Below are positions 1 to 6,943 of a stretch of 64,000 nucleotides of DNA, in pieces. Each line of letters starts with the position of its first letter. Within the stretch, counting starts at the first letter, position 1. This DNA comes from Faecalicatena_A orotica (GTDB taxonomy: Bacteria > Bacillota > Clostridia > Lachnospirales > Lachnospiraceae). The stretch lies in the NCBI RefSeq assembly GCF_040545875.1, contig NZ_JBEPMR010000017.1; one strand, written 5' to 3'. The notes beneath the pieces are model-generated. The model was given only the letters and a program-made list of their open reading frames with translations, searched no databases and was not told where the DNA came from. The position numbers and the translations under genes were made by a program.

Positions 1-298
1 TTCGGTCCCTATCCGGCGTGGGCGTAGGATATTTGAGAGGAGCTGACCTTAGTACGAGAGGACCGGGTTGGACTGGCCGCTGGTGTATCTGTTGTCCTGC
101 CAAGGGCATAGCAGAGTAGCCAAGCCGGGAAGGGATAAACGCTGAAGGCATCTAAGCGTGAAGCCCCCCTCAAGATGAGATATCCCATAACGTCAAGTTA
201 GTAAGACCCCTTGAAGACGACGAGGTAGATAGGGCAGAGGTGGAAGTGCGGCAACGCATGGAGCTGACTGTTACTAATAGGTCGAGGGCATAACCAAG
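1..298 (+). rRNA. 23S ribosomal RNA, 3' end (partial)
   Basis: The first ~298 bases match the conserved 3' end of bacterial 23S rRNA. The sarcin-ricin loop segment (AGTACGAGAGGACCGG) lies near position 50, and the terminal helix ends around 280-298. The 5' part lies outside the window. The exact 3' end is estimated. No 5S rRNA gene follows: the tRNA-Asp gene begins only about 65 bases later. Confidence 0.97.
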
Positions 299-363
299 CA
301 GGGTGATAGGAAATGGATGGAAAGATTCTTTGTATGCGGTTTTGAAGGTATATATCTTCATAA

Positions 364-437
364 GGCCCAGTGGCTCAGTTGGTTAGAGCGCCGCCCTGTC
401 ACGGCGGAGGTCGAGAGTTCGAGTCTCTTCTGGGTCG
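364..437 (+). tRNA. tRNA-Asp (GTC)
   Basis: Full cloverleaf. Acceptor stem GGCCCAG pairs with CTGGGTC, the anticodon loop carries GTC, and the T-arm contains GTTCGAG. First tRNA of a seven-gene cluster downstream of the 23S gene. CCA is not encoded. Confidence 0.97.
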
Positions 438-521
438 TTGCAGTATCACAGAGTAAGATTTAATCAAGCTTCGTGGAATTGCATTATCATACTAATTAAA
501 TAGTGTGAAACAAAATGATGT

Positions 522-594
522 GGGATCTTAGCTCAGCTGGGAGAGCATCTGCCTTACAAGCAGAGGGTCATAGGTTCGAGCCCTATAGGTCCCA
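522..594 (+). tRNA. tRNA-Val (TAC)
   Basis: Cloverleaf with acceptor stem GGGATCT/AGGTCCC and anticodon TAC. CCA is not encoded. Second tRNA of the cluster. Confidence 0.96.
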
Positions 595-604
595 CTTACA
601 AAAT

Positions 605-686
605 GGATGGATTCCCGAGTGGCCAAAGGGGGCAGACTGTAAATCTGTTGGCAACGCCTTCGAAGGTTCGAATCCTTCTCCATCCA
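605..686 (+). tRNA. tRNA-Tyr (GTA)
   Basis: Class II tRNA with a long variable arm. Acceptor GGATGGA/TCCATCC, anticodon GTA in the loop CTGTAAA. It lies 10 bases after tRNA-Val, so the two are co-transcribed. Confidence 0.96.
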
Positions 687-745
687 CTTAAAGGATTTTC
701 CTTTAAAGCCAATTAGCCGAAATGGTTTGGCACAATAGTTATAAT

Positions 746-818
746 GCCGATGTGGCTCAATTGGCAGAGCAGCTGATTTGTAATCAGCAGGTTATCGGTT
801 CGAGTCCGATCATCGGCT
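746..818 (+). tRNA. tRNA-Thr (TGT)
   Basis: Acceptor GCCGATG/CATCGGC. Anticodon stem GCTGA/TCAGC encloses the loop TTTGTAA with anticodon TGT. Confidence 0.96.
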
Positions 819-850
819 TTATCTCAACCGAGATAATTAAAATTTAATAA

Positions 851-924
<74 letters not shown>

Positions 925-945
925 CTCAGACTTTTTAAGTCTAAT

Positions 946-1018
<73 letters not shown>

Positions 1019-1053
1019 TTTTCTTTGCCAAAAGAAAGATAGTCTATAATTAG

Positions 1054-1126
1054 GGGCGTGTAGCTCAGGTGGTAGAGCACTTGACTTTTAATCAAGTTGT
1101 CCGGGGTTCGAATCCCCGCACGCTCA
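1054..1126 (+). tRNA. tRNA-Lys (TTT)
   Basis: Acceptor GGGCGTG/CACGCTC. Anticodon loop CTTTTAA with anticodon TTT. Last tRNA of the cluster, directly before the terminator hairpin. Confidence 0.96.
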
Positions 1127-1131
1127 TCTGG

Positions 1132-1180
1132 AAAAAGTACCGCAAATTCTGTATTTACTAGGGTTTGCGGTACTTTTTTT
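1132..1180 (+). terminator. Bidirectional Rho-independent terminator
   Basis: A 13-bp stem AAAGTACCGCAAA / TTTGCGGTACTTT is followed by a T tract. It ends the rRNA-tRNA transcript. On the minus strand the same hairpin is also flanked by T residues, so it can terminate the convergent candidate selenoprotein gene that stops at 1190. Confidence 0.9.
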
Positions 1181-1189
1181 ATGTCACAA

Positions 1190-1486
1190 TCAAGGTTTGA
1201 TTCCATCAACTTCTATATTTTTTATACCAAGAAAATTGTTGAGATGCAGAGTTATGGTTTTGTCATATTTCAGTCCCGGTGTAAGAATGAGTATTTCTCC
1301 AATCTCCCCTTTTATTACCCGGCAGTTTTTCTTTTTGGTCCTCTCGGCAGTCTTTGGGTCAGCAAACCTTGCTGACAGCTCGGGCACGCCTGTTCAGGAT
1401 CTGCCAGTATAGGCTTCAATGATTATGGTTTCTATAGATCTTTTTTCCATATAATTTTTTAGAGTTTCTTCGTAAATAACTTTCAT
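1190..1486 (-). CDS. Candidate HesB-like (CC/Se-motif type) selenoprotein, UGA read through
   Basis: A strong ribosome site (AAGGAGG) precedes ATG at 1486. Thirty codons are followed by an in-frame TGA at 1396-1394, then 67 more codons in the same frame to a stop at 1190. If the TGA encodes selenocysteine, the product is 98 residues with the context GRS-U-TGVP. Seventeen bases after the TGA is an 8-bp hairpin with a GGU apical loop (1376-1358), the arrangement expected of a bacterial SECIS element. The C-terminal pattern (LHLNNFLGIKNIEVDGI) resembles small IscA/HesB-fold proteins of Clostridia, where a Cys or Sec sits at this point; that family call is from memory. The alternative is a pseudogene with one nonsense mutation. 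The rest of the frame is intact, which argues against decay. Confidence 0.7.
1358..1376 (-). promoter_or_regulatory. SECIS-like hairpin downstream of in-frame UGA
   Basis: On the minus strand GTCAGCAAGGTTTGCTGAC folds into 8 perfect base pairs with GGU at the apex. Bacterial SECIS elements sit within the coding region shortly after the UGA and carry a GU in the apical loop recognised by SelB. Spacing here is 17 bases from UGA to the stem. Confidence 0.65.
1394..1396 (-). other. In-frame UGA, candidate selenocysteine codon
   Basis: Codon 31 of the minus-strand gene starting at 1486. Both flanks are open in the same frame, with no frame change. See the selenoprotein entry. Confidence 0.65.
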
Positions 1487-1628
1487 AGAAATCCTCCTTT
1501 GCCACGGTTTGCTTATTGATACTGCAATACAACTATAATATCGAATAAAATATTGAGATATACTTGTTATTTATGTTACCATAGAAGGAGTCCTGATGAA
1601 ACAGGTTTTATTTTAAAAGGGAGTTGTA

Positions 1629-3056
1629 ATGATGGAATACTTATATGATAAGTTAATAAAATATAGAAATTCAGACTATTATGCTTTTCATATGCCCGGT
1701 CATAAGAGGAATGGGGATCTGACAGGATGTGATCTGCCTTATGGTCTTGATATTACGGAGATTGACGGCTTTGACGATCTTCACCATGCAGATGGGATTT
1801 TGCTGCAGGCTCAAAAGCGGGCGGCATCTGTTTATCATGCGGATGAAACTTTTTATTTGATTAATGGCAGTACTTCGGGAATACTAAGTGCTGTTATGGG
1901 ATGTACTGCAAAAGGGGATAAGATACTGTGTGCCAGAAATTGCCACCGGTCGGTTTATCATGCCGTATATATGAATGAATTGAAGCCGGTATATATTTAT
2001 CCTGAGTTTTACAGCGATATTGAACTGAATGGGCACATTAATCCGGCAGAGGTTACGAGGACTCTGGAACAGCACAATGACATCAGGGCGGTTGTGATTA
2101 CGTCTCCCACATATGATGGTGTTGTCTCAGATGTGGGGGCAATTGCAGAGGCCGCGCATAGGAAAGGAATTCCACTGATTGTAGATGAAGCTCACGGCGC
2201 TCATTTCGGCATGCATCCATATTTCCCCCAAAATTCTAATGTACTGGGGGCGGATGTTGTGATACATAGTCTGCACAAGACGCTCCCATCGCTTACTCAG
2301 ACGGCTTTGATACATCTCAATGGCAGCTTTGTGGACAGGAGGGAAATTAAACGCTATCTGCATATGCTTCAGACAAGTAGTCCGTCCTATGTACTTATGG
2401 CGGGGATGGATGAATGTATTAGAATGCTGGATAATGGCAGCACCAGATGTTTTCAGACCTATGTGGAATTACTGGAAAAGGTGAGAGCAAGGCTGGGCAG
2501 GATGAAAAATTTAAAACTGATTGAGACGGACAGTTTCGACAGGTCGAAAATCGTGATTTCTGTGAAAGGTACAGACATTACGAGCAGAGGGTTGTATGAG
2601 GTATTATTGAACCAATATCATTTGCAGATGGAAATGACTGCCGGTTCCTATGTGCTTGCCATGACTTCTGTCGGAGATACTGCGGAAGGCATGGAGAGAC
2701 TTGTGGAGGCGCTAGAAGAGATAGATGCACGGATCGCATCCGAAAGAAGTAGTGTAAAGAAAAAGCAGCAGATACATTTTTCGCTTCCCCGGCTGAAACA
2801 GGTGTATACAAGTGCAGAGACGGGGATGATAATGAAAAACAAGGTATCCGCATCGGAATATAAGTCATGGGAGTCATCTGAGGGTTTTGTTTCTGCCGAG
2901 TATGCATATATCTATCCTCCGGGAATTCCACTGATTGTGCCCGGGGAAGAGATTACGGCGGAGGCAGTCTCACAGCTTAGTGCATATGAAAAGATGGGAT
3001 TTTCGGTTGAGGGACCCGAAAAAGAAGGAAAAATAGAGGTATTGGGAAATGAGTAA
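1629..3056 (+). CDS. Orn/Lys/Arg decarboxylase family PLP enzyme (YaaO-like)
   Basis: A 475-residue fold-type I PLP enzyme of the ornithine/lysine/arginine decarboxylase family, in the short Firmicute form that lacks the N-terminal wing domain. The N-terminal HMPGHKRNG motif, the DEAHGAHFG motif that contacts the cofactor, and HSLHKTLPS around residue 217 with the Schiff-base lysine are all present. A C-terminal domain ends with the typical YPPGIPLIVPGE. The substrate cannot be read from sequence; arginine or lysine decarboxylation is likely. It overlaps the next gene by 8 bases, as yaaO precedes a nucleotide kinase gene in B. subtilis. Confidence 0.9.
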   Translation: MMEYLYDKLIKYRNSDYYAFHMPGHKRNGDLTGCDLPYGLDITEIDGFDDLHHADGILLQAQKRAASVYHADETFYLINGSTSGILSAVMGCTAKGDKILCARNCHRSVYHAVYMNELKPVYIYPEFYSDIELNGHINPAEVTRTLEQHNDIRAVVITSPTYDGVVSDVGAIAEAAHRKGIPLIVDEAHGAHFGMHPYFPQNSNVLGADVVIHSLHKTLPSLTQTALIHLNGSFVDRREIKRYLHMLQTSSPSYVLMAGMDECIRMLDNGSTRCFQTYVELLEKVRARLGRMKNLKLIETDSFDRSKIVISVKGTDITSRGLYEVLLNQYHLQMEMTAGSYVLAMTSVGDTAEGMERLVEALEEIDARIASERSSVKKKQQIHFSLPRLKQVYTSAETGMIMKNKVSASEYKSWESSEGFVSAEYAYIYPPGIPLIVPGEEITAEAVSQLSAYEKMGFSVEGPEKEGKIEVLGNE

Positions 3057-3633
3057 GATTTGCTATATCATGGGAAAAAGTTCATCCGGCAAGGATACTA
3101 TTTTTAAAAGATTAAAGGAAAGGCGCCCTGAGTTCCGGACGATTACATTGTATACCACGCGGCCAATCCGTGAGGGCGAAACGGATGGGGTAGAATATCA
3201 TTTTACAGATGAATCCGGGCTGAAGGCGTTGGAGGATAAGGGCTGTGTCATTGAAGTCCGGGCATATAATACCAAGTGCGGAATCTGGAAATATTTTACG
3301 GCGGACGACGGGCAGATTGACCTGGAGAAAGAAGATTATATTGTAATAGGGACATTACAATCTTTTGAGGCGATGAGCCGCTATTTTGGGCGGGATAAAT
3401 TGTTGCCGGTCTATGTAGAAGTGGAAGACGGGTTGAGGCTGAAAAGGGCACTTGACAGGGAATTGCAGCAGAATGAACCGAAGTATGCGGAGATGTGCCG
3501 CAGGTTTTTAGCCGACCAGGAAGATTTTTCGGAGGATCATATTAAGGCGGCCGGGATAGAGAGGCGGTTTTCTAACGAGGATATTGAGGAATGTTTGAAT
3601 GAAATTGAGGATTACCTTAATGAAAACCTGTAA
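3049..3633 (+). CDS. Guanylate kinase-like protein
   Basis: A 194-residue P-loop kinase. Walker A is GKSSSGKD near residues 9-16, and the GMP-binding stretch TLYTTRPIREGE-DG-EYHF matches the guanylate kinase signature. The lid and C-terminal half are more divergent than in housekeeping Gmk, so this may be a paralogue accompanying the decarboxylase rather than the essential enzyme. Start ATG lies inside the upstream gene, implying translational coupling. In related genomes this gene is expected to be followed by holB, which here lies 17.7 kb away beyond the phage island. Confidence 0.85.
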   Translation: MSKICYIMGKSSSGKDTIFKRLKERRPEFRTITLYTTRPIREGETDGVEYHFTDESGLKALEDKGCVIEVRAYNTKCGIWKYFTADDGQIDLEKEDYIVIGTLQSFEAMSRYFGRDKLLPVYVEVEDGLRLKRALDRELQQNEPKYAEMCRRFLADQEDFSEDHIKAAGIERRFSNEDIEECLNEIEDYLNENL

Positions 3634-3661
3634 AGGCAGGAATACGGCGGGAAGAAGAAAA

Positions 3662-3683
3662 AGAAGCAGATTACTCTGCTTCT
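3662..3683 (-). terminator. Terminator overlapping the end of the small island gene
   Basis: AGAAGCAGA/TCTGCTTCT with a 4-base loop. Read on the minus strand it runs into a T-rich tract (3661 downward), so it probably terminates the leftward repressor transcript. It contains the stop codon of the 51-residue gene. Confidence 0.7.
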
Positions 3684-3826
3684 CCTTCCGCAACTATATC
3701 TTCGAGAACACGAATTAAATCATGAATTGTCTTTAACTGGACATTTTTCTCGAGGATACAGTTTTTCAAATTGATTGGTAAAGATTCAAATTTGTCCCTT
3801 AATTCGGGAGCCACGTAAGATGCCAT
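3671..3826 (-). CDS. Small hypothetical protein, end of repressor operon
   Basis: A 51-residue ORF starting MASYVAPELRDKFES with a good ribosome site (GAGGTGA) 6-7 bases upstream and a terminator at its stop. It is acidic, helical in character, and has no transmembrane segment. It lies downstream of the ImmA-like and repressor genes on the same strand, so it is probably the last gene of the leftward regulatory operon. I do not recognise the family with confidence and assign no function. Confidence 0.75.
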   Translation of the reverse strand: MASYVAPELRDKFESLPINLKNCILEKNVQLKTIHDLIRVLEDIVAEGEAE

Positions 3827-3930
3827 AAAATCACCTCGGTATAGAATGTCCCGAACTGACAGAAAGTATGTATGGCAGAAAAATTATCAGAGAAAACACC
3901 ACATTTTGTTCGATAATACTCAGAGTTCCT

Positions 3931-4392
3931 TTAAACGATTCGGCCTATCCCAAAATGTGGGATGAACATGATCCAGTAGTTATCCACCGTGGTTATCATT
4001 CCGTATTTATCGCGGTAGCAATCAATACATTCCCGTAGATATTCTTCTGTTACATCCAGATACTGGGCTGTGTCATGCCAGTTTCTGTATCCGTGTTCGA
4101 ATGCGCTGATCAGCCCCTTTAAACCAATCAGCCTGTTATAGCCATCCAGTCTTGCCTGCCGTTCCTGTTTGCGGTTCCAGGCGTCTGACATATCCATAAT
4201 GTCTCCCACGGTCGTATGATAGTGACCAAGTTCTTCAGCAAGTGTGCAGGCTTTTTCAGCGTCTGTGTCAATATCCTTACGGATTGCAATCTTTTTTCCT
4301 TTTATACGTCCGTTGCTGGATATGAGGGGCTTTTCTTTTACAGTTAAACCGTTTTCACAGGCCTCGTCTAAAAGTGTTTCGTAGTTGTTCAT
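3931..4392 (-). CDS. ImmA/IrrE-family metallopeptidase-like protein
   Basis: A 153-residue protein with the core motif LAEELGHYHT near residues 51-60, the place of the HExxH zinc site in ImmA/IrrE (COG2856) proteins. The first motif His is replaced by Glu, a form I recall in phage members. Such proteins cleave or inactivate a partner repressor; in ICEBs1 the ImmA protease degrades ImmR. It sits just downstream of the Xre repressor gene on the same strand, the standard pairing. It likely controls derepression of the tail island, since the repressor itself has no LexA-type self-cleavage domain. Confidence 0.85.
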   Translation of the reverse strand: MNNYETLLDEACENGLTVKEKPLISSNGRIKGKKIAIRKDIDTDAEKACTLAEELGHYHTTVGDIMDMSDAWNRKQERQARLDGYNRLIGLKGLISAFEHGYRNWHDTAQYLDVTEEYLRECIDCYRDKYGMITTVDNYWIMFIPHFGIGRIV

Positions 4393-4447
4393 TAGTCAAC
4401 ACCTCCAAATTAAATATAACATATAGCCTGTCCTTTAAACGGGACTT

Positions 4448-4936
4448 TTAAAAATTTTCATCATCCATGATATTATCATCATGTTTTATCATATCTTTCG
4501 TTACTTCGATATCAGTCCTTGTATGGGCTGCCCTGACTTCTAATTCATAGTTATCATTATACAGCGGGTTGCATGTCATCTCCCGGGCTGTATCGAGTAG
4601 TCTTATCTTCCCCTTCGAATTCATTTTTTCCATCTCGGTTATAACCAGATCTTCATAGCTGCCCTTTGGAATGGGATTCGTCTTTTCTACTGTAGGGAAA
4701 ACAGATATTCCATGAAAGAATTGCTGACCGTCATCTTTCCAACCCATGAGATAGGCAGGGGTTGTGTTTAATGCAGCGGCTATAATTGATAATGACTCAG
4801 CGGGGATCTTATCAATATCCCCTTTTTCATAACGGAAAATTGTAGAGCGGGACACGCCTAGCTTCTCTGCAAGGACGTCCGCCGTCAGTCCCATTTCTTT
4901 TCTTCTTTGTTTGATTCTCTCGCCTGTATCGGACAT
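4448..4936 (-). CDS. Xre-family transcriptional repressor of the tail island
   Basis: A 162-residue protein starting at the ATG at 4936 (MSDTGERIKQRRKEMG), preceded by AGGAGG. A longer frame to 4990 lacks a ribosome site at its start and is rejected. Residues about 6-62 form a helix-turn-helix of the lambda-repressor type (LAEKLGVSRSTIFRYEKG). The C-terminal half carries no S24 peptidase signature. It is divergent from the cro-like gene at 5105, with repeated operator-like sequences between and beyond them, as in a lysogeny-type switch. Confidence 0.92.
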   Translation of the reverse strand: MSDTGERIKQRRKEMGLTADVLAEKLGVSRSTIFRYEKGDIDKIPAESLSIIAAALNTTPAYLMGWKDDGQQFFHGISVFPTVEKTNPIPKGSYEDLVITEMEKMNSKGKIRLLDTAREMTCNPLYNDNYELEVRAAHTRTDIEVTKDMIKHDDNIMDDENF

Positions 4937-4995
4937 TGTGTATACACCTCCTGAATATAATATAGCATGTAAGATGCAAAAACGCAACATATTAA

Positions 4996-5010
4996 TCGCG
5001 TAAATGCTAT
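4996..5010. promoter_or_regulatory. Operator-like repeat O1
   Basis: TCGCGTAAATGCTAT, one of three copies of a 15-base motif with consensus TYGCRTAAAYGCTAY (others at 5058 and 5328) around the divergent repressor/cro region. Probably bound by the Xre repressor or the Cro-like protein. Confidence 0.6.
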
Positions 5011-5017
5011 TTTACTA

Positions 5018-5049
5018 TTGACTTATTTGCCTGAGTAAGGTAGTATAAT
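5018..5049 (+). promoter_or_regulatory. Probable rightward promoter of the tail island
   Basis: TTGACT at 5018-5023 and a perfect TATAAT at 5044-5049, with a 20-base spacer that is longer than the optimum. It lies between operator-like repeats O1 and O2 and upstream of the cro-like gene, as expected for a repressor-controlled early promoter. Confidence 0.5.
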
Positions 5050-5057
5050 GACATGAG

Positions 5058-5072
5058 TTGCATAAACGCTAC
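5058..5072. promoter_or_regulatory. Operator-like repeat O2
   Basis: TTGCATAAACGCTAC, just downstream of the TATAAT box. It differs from O3 at one position. Confidence 0.6.
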
Positions 5073-5104
5073 TGAAAATACTGACAACAAGGGAGAGTGA
5101 TAGA

Positions 5105-5335
5105 TTGCCGGATTTGATTGTAAATGTGGTAAAGCTGAAGGCTAAAATTGTGGAGAGGGGTACAACTCTGGAGGCGGTTGCAGATTCAGCGGGGATGAAC
5201 AGGAGTACACTTTACAGAAAGCTGAAGGATAATGGGAATAAACTGACGATAGGTGAGATACATAAAATTGTACAGGCAGTTCCCTTGAGCAGAGAAGAGG
5301 CGGTGGAAATTTTTTTTGATCACGTTGTTGCATAA
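5105..5335 (+). CDS. Cro-like helix-turn-helix protein
   Basis: A 76-residue protein with a helix-turn-helix in LEAVADSAGMNRSTLYRKLK (residues 22-41). The start is a TTG at 5105, about 8 bases after GGGAGAG; no ATG is suitably placed. It is the first rightward gene and faces the Xre repressor, so it is the likely Cro counterpart or an early activator. Its 3' end overlaps operator-like repeat O3. Confidence 0.8.
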   Translation: MPDLIVNVVKLKAKIVERGTTLEAVADSAGMNRSTLYRKLKDNGNKLTIGEIHKIVQAVPLSREEAVEIFFDHVVA

Positions 5336-5342
5336 ATGCTAC
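5328..5342. promoter_or_regulatory. Operator-like repeat O3
   Basis: TTGCATAAATGCTAC, overlapping the end of the cro-like gene, 14 of 15 bases identical to O2. Its position between cro-like and prp suggests control of the downstream structural genes. Confidence 0.6.
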
Positions 5343-5388
5343 TATTGTGCACTGATAAAAAAAGAAGATCAGAGAAAAGAGGATTGGA

Positions 5389-5676
5389 TTGATTCGTGTA
5401 TGTATTTGTAAGGATGAAATAACAGTCAGCGGACATGCTGGCTATTCTGTACAGGGCAGTGATATTGTATGCGCGGGTGTATCCGTATTACTGCAGACAT
5501 TAGTGAAGGGGATATTAAATTTAACGGATGACAAGATAGAATATAATCTGGCTCCGGGGAAGGCGATAGTGAGATATGAAAAGATATCGGAAAAGTCAAA
5601 AGTTTTAATAGACTCTTTTTTTACAGGTATCTTCATGATTGCAGATGCTTATTCAGACTACATCTGTATCATATAA
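5389..5676 (+). CDS. prp: Prp-type cysteine protease (phage-encoded homologue)
   Basis: A 95-residue protein of the Prp family. The N-terminal half has GHAGYSVQGSDIVCAGVS, giving the catalytic His (residue 15 or so) and Cys (residue 27 or so) in the GHA-x(n)-DIVCAxVS arrangement. Cellular Prp removes the N-terminal extension of ribosomal protein L27 at a LQxFA-type site, and phage homologues are linked to structural proteins with similar N-termini. The tail tube protein encoded next begins MEKMNLQMFAEA, a close fit to that site, so this is probably a dedicated maturation protease. TTG start after GAGG. Confidence 0.85.
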   Translation: MIRVCICKDEITVSGHAGYSVQGSDIVCAGVSVLLQTLVKGILNLTDDKIEYNLAPGKAIVRYEKISEKSKVLIDSFFTGIFMIADAYSDYICII

Positions 5677-5942
5677 GATTTTAACTTTAGATGAGAAAGG
5701 GGGCAGAAGATGTATAAAAAAATCAATATTCGGACAAAGTCCGGCAGAAAATTGATACGGTCACCATGTAAGAGTAATTGAAGATACTGCCTGATTCGGC
5801 AGATGAAGGTACAATCAAGAAATTTGCATGGTTCTTAAGGGATGCTGACTGGAGGATCATGACTAACAATTTAAACGAACAAACCTGCTTCACAGCATTT
5901 TGAAGCCAGAGTTTCAATTTAATTTATGGAGGTATTACTACT
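5677..5942 (+). pseudogene. Eroded coding region between prp and the tail tube gene
   Basis: A 266-base stretch without a full gene. A ribosome site (AAAGGGGG) precedes ATG at 5710, but that frame stops after 23 codons (MYKKINIRTKSGRKLIR...). Protein-like fragments continue in other frames (for example KKFAWFLRDADWRIM, open 5778-5903). This looks like a decayed small phage gene. In a siphophage the tail terminator and head-tail connector genes would lie here, which makes the identity interesting, but the fragments are too short to assign. Confidence 0.45.
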
Positions 5943-6473
5943 ATGGAAAAAATGAATTTACAAATGTTTGCAGAAGCTGTACAGGGAAAGAAAGTCGTAT
6001 ATTTATACCGCATCAAGAAAGATGCGGCTGCAAGTGACGGAACACTTCTTGCATTTACAACAGAGAATGGCAGAACAAAGAGCAAAGAGGCTGAGACAAC
6101 AGCGACTAAGGATGGTTCCATCCGCACGCCGGGTGCAGCAGAAGTTGAGGTTACAGCGACCACTATTCTGACAGAAGGTGATGTTATGATCGATAAACTG
6201 GAAGATGCAATGGATGCAGATGAACTGATCGAGATCTGGGAGGCAAATCTTGCAGAGAAAGGGTCAGCTGATGGAACATTTAAGGGAATGTATTTTCAGG
6301 GATATTTAACAAGTTTTGAGAAAACTTCTTCAGCAGAAAATTATGTGGAGTGTTCTCTGACATTCGGAATTAATGGTTCAGGTAAGCGCGGTGATGTGAC
6401 TGTAACTACAGAGCAGCAGGAAATTGCAGATTATGTTTTCTCTGATACTAAGAAAACAGGTGCAGGAGCTTAA
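5943..6473 (+). CDS. Major tail tube protein (TP901-1 family)
   Basis: A 176-residue protein of the siphovirus major tail protein type, which polymerises into the tail tube. The visible pattern (DVMIDKLEDAMDADELIEIWE, FKGMYFQGYLTSFEKTSSAENYVECSLTFGINGSGKRG) fits the TP901-1 tail tube family. ATG start follows GGAGG. The N-terminus MEKMNLQMFAEA resembles a Prp cleavage site, and the prp gene is immediately upstream. It is followed by a long intergenic hairpin and then the tail assembly chaperone gene, the usual order. Confidence 0.9.
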   Translation: MEKMNLQMFAEAVQGKKVVYLYRIKKDAAASDGTLLAFTTENGRTKSKEAETTATKDGSIRTPGAAEVEVTATTILTEGDVMIDKLEDAMDADELIEIWEANLAEKGSADGTFKGMYFQGYLTSFEKTSSAENYVECSLTFGINGSGKRGDVTVTTEQQEIADYVFSDTKKTGAGA

Positions 6474-6508
6474 AAGAGTGGAAACACCACTTTCTTTAAC
6501 AACTTAGC

Positions 6509-6557
6509 ACTCACGGAAACTCTTTTCCACATTTTATGTGGCTGAGTTTCCGTGAGT
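6509..6557 (+). promoter_or_regulatory. Long intergenic stem-loop after the tail tube gene
   Basis: ACTCACGGAAACTC (6509-6522) pairs perfectly with GAGTTTCCGTGAGT (6544-6557). A second hairpin CCACAT/ATGTGG (6527-6541) lies inside the loop. No T tract follows, so it is probably not a simple terminator. It may stabilise the tail tube mRNA 3' end or attenuate the downstream genes, giving the high tube-to-chaperone ratio tails need. Confidence 0.6.
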
Positions 6558-6586
6558 ACTTAAATAAAATACAGGAGGTAATATAT

Positions 6587-6943
6587 ATGGTTTTAAATAT
6601 AAGAGATAAAGAATTTGAGGTACATTTTGGGATTAAATTTATACGTGAGCTGGATAAGGCTAATTATTTTGTGAAGGAAGGGGCAAAGTTTGGCGCCGGC
6701 CTAGAACTTAAGATTCCAATGCTGTTTACTTACGATACGGTTGCCTTGTCAGAGGTGATTTATGCAGGAACCTGTACACAGAAGGTCAGGCCGGCTGTCA
6801 GTGATATTGATGAATATGTCGAGAACTGTGAGGACATCGAAAAGCTGTTTGACGAGGTGATCAGTGAACTAAAAAAGGAAAATGCTACCAGACTAAAGAT
6901 GAAGCAGCTCACGGAGGAATTGGAGAAACAGAAGAAGAGATAA
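6587..6943 (+). CDS. Tail assembly chaperone, short form (gpG-like)
   Basis: A 118-residue protein in the position of the tail assembly chaperone, between tube and tape measure genes. The start is ATG 6587 with CAGGAGGT 8 bases upstream; an upstream in-frame ATG at 6536 lies within the hairpin and lacks a ribosome site. The C-terminal quarter is charged and helical (ELKKENATRLKMKQLTEELEKQKKR). A canonical -1 slippery heptamer lies within the gene, so a minority product should be fused to the following frame, as in lambda gpG/gpGT. Confidence 0.85.
   Translation: MVLNIRDKEFEVHFGIKFIRELDKANYFVKEGAKFGAGLELKIPMLFTYDTVALSEVIYAGTCTQKVRPAVSDIDEYVENCEDIEKLFDEVISELKKENATRLKMKQLTEELEKQKKR

Noticed and set aside
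1097..1412. Two plus-strand frames after the tRNA-Lys gene
   Set aside because: They overlap the tRNA, the terminator and the candidate selenoprotein gene, and have no ribosome site.
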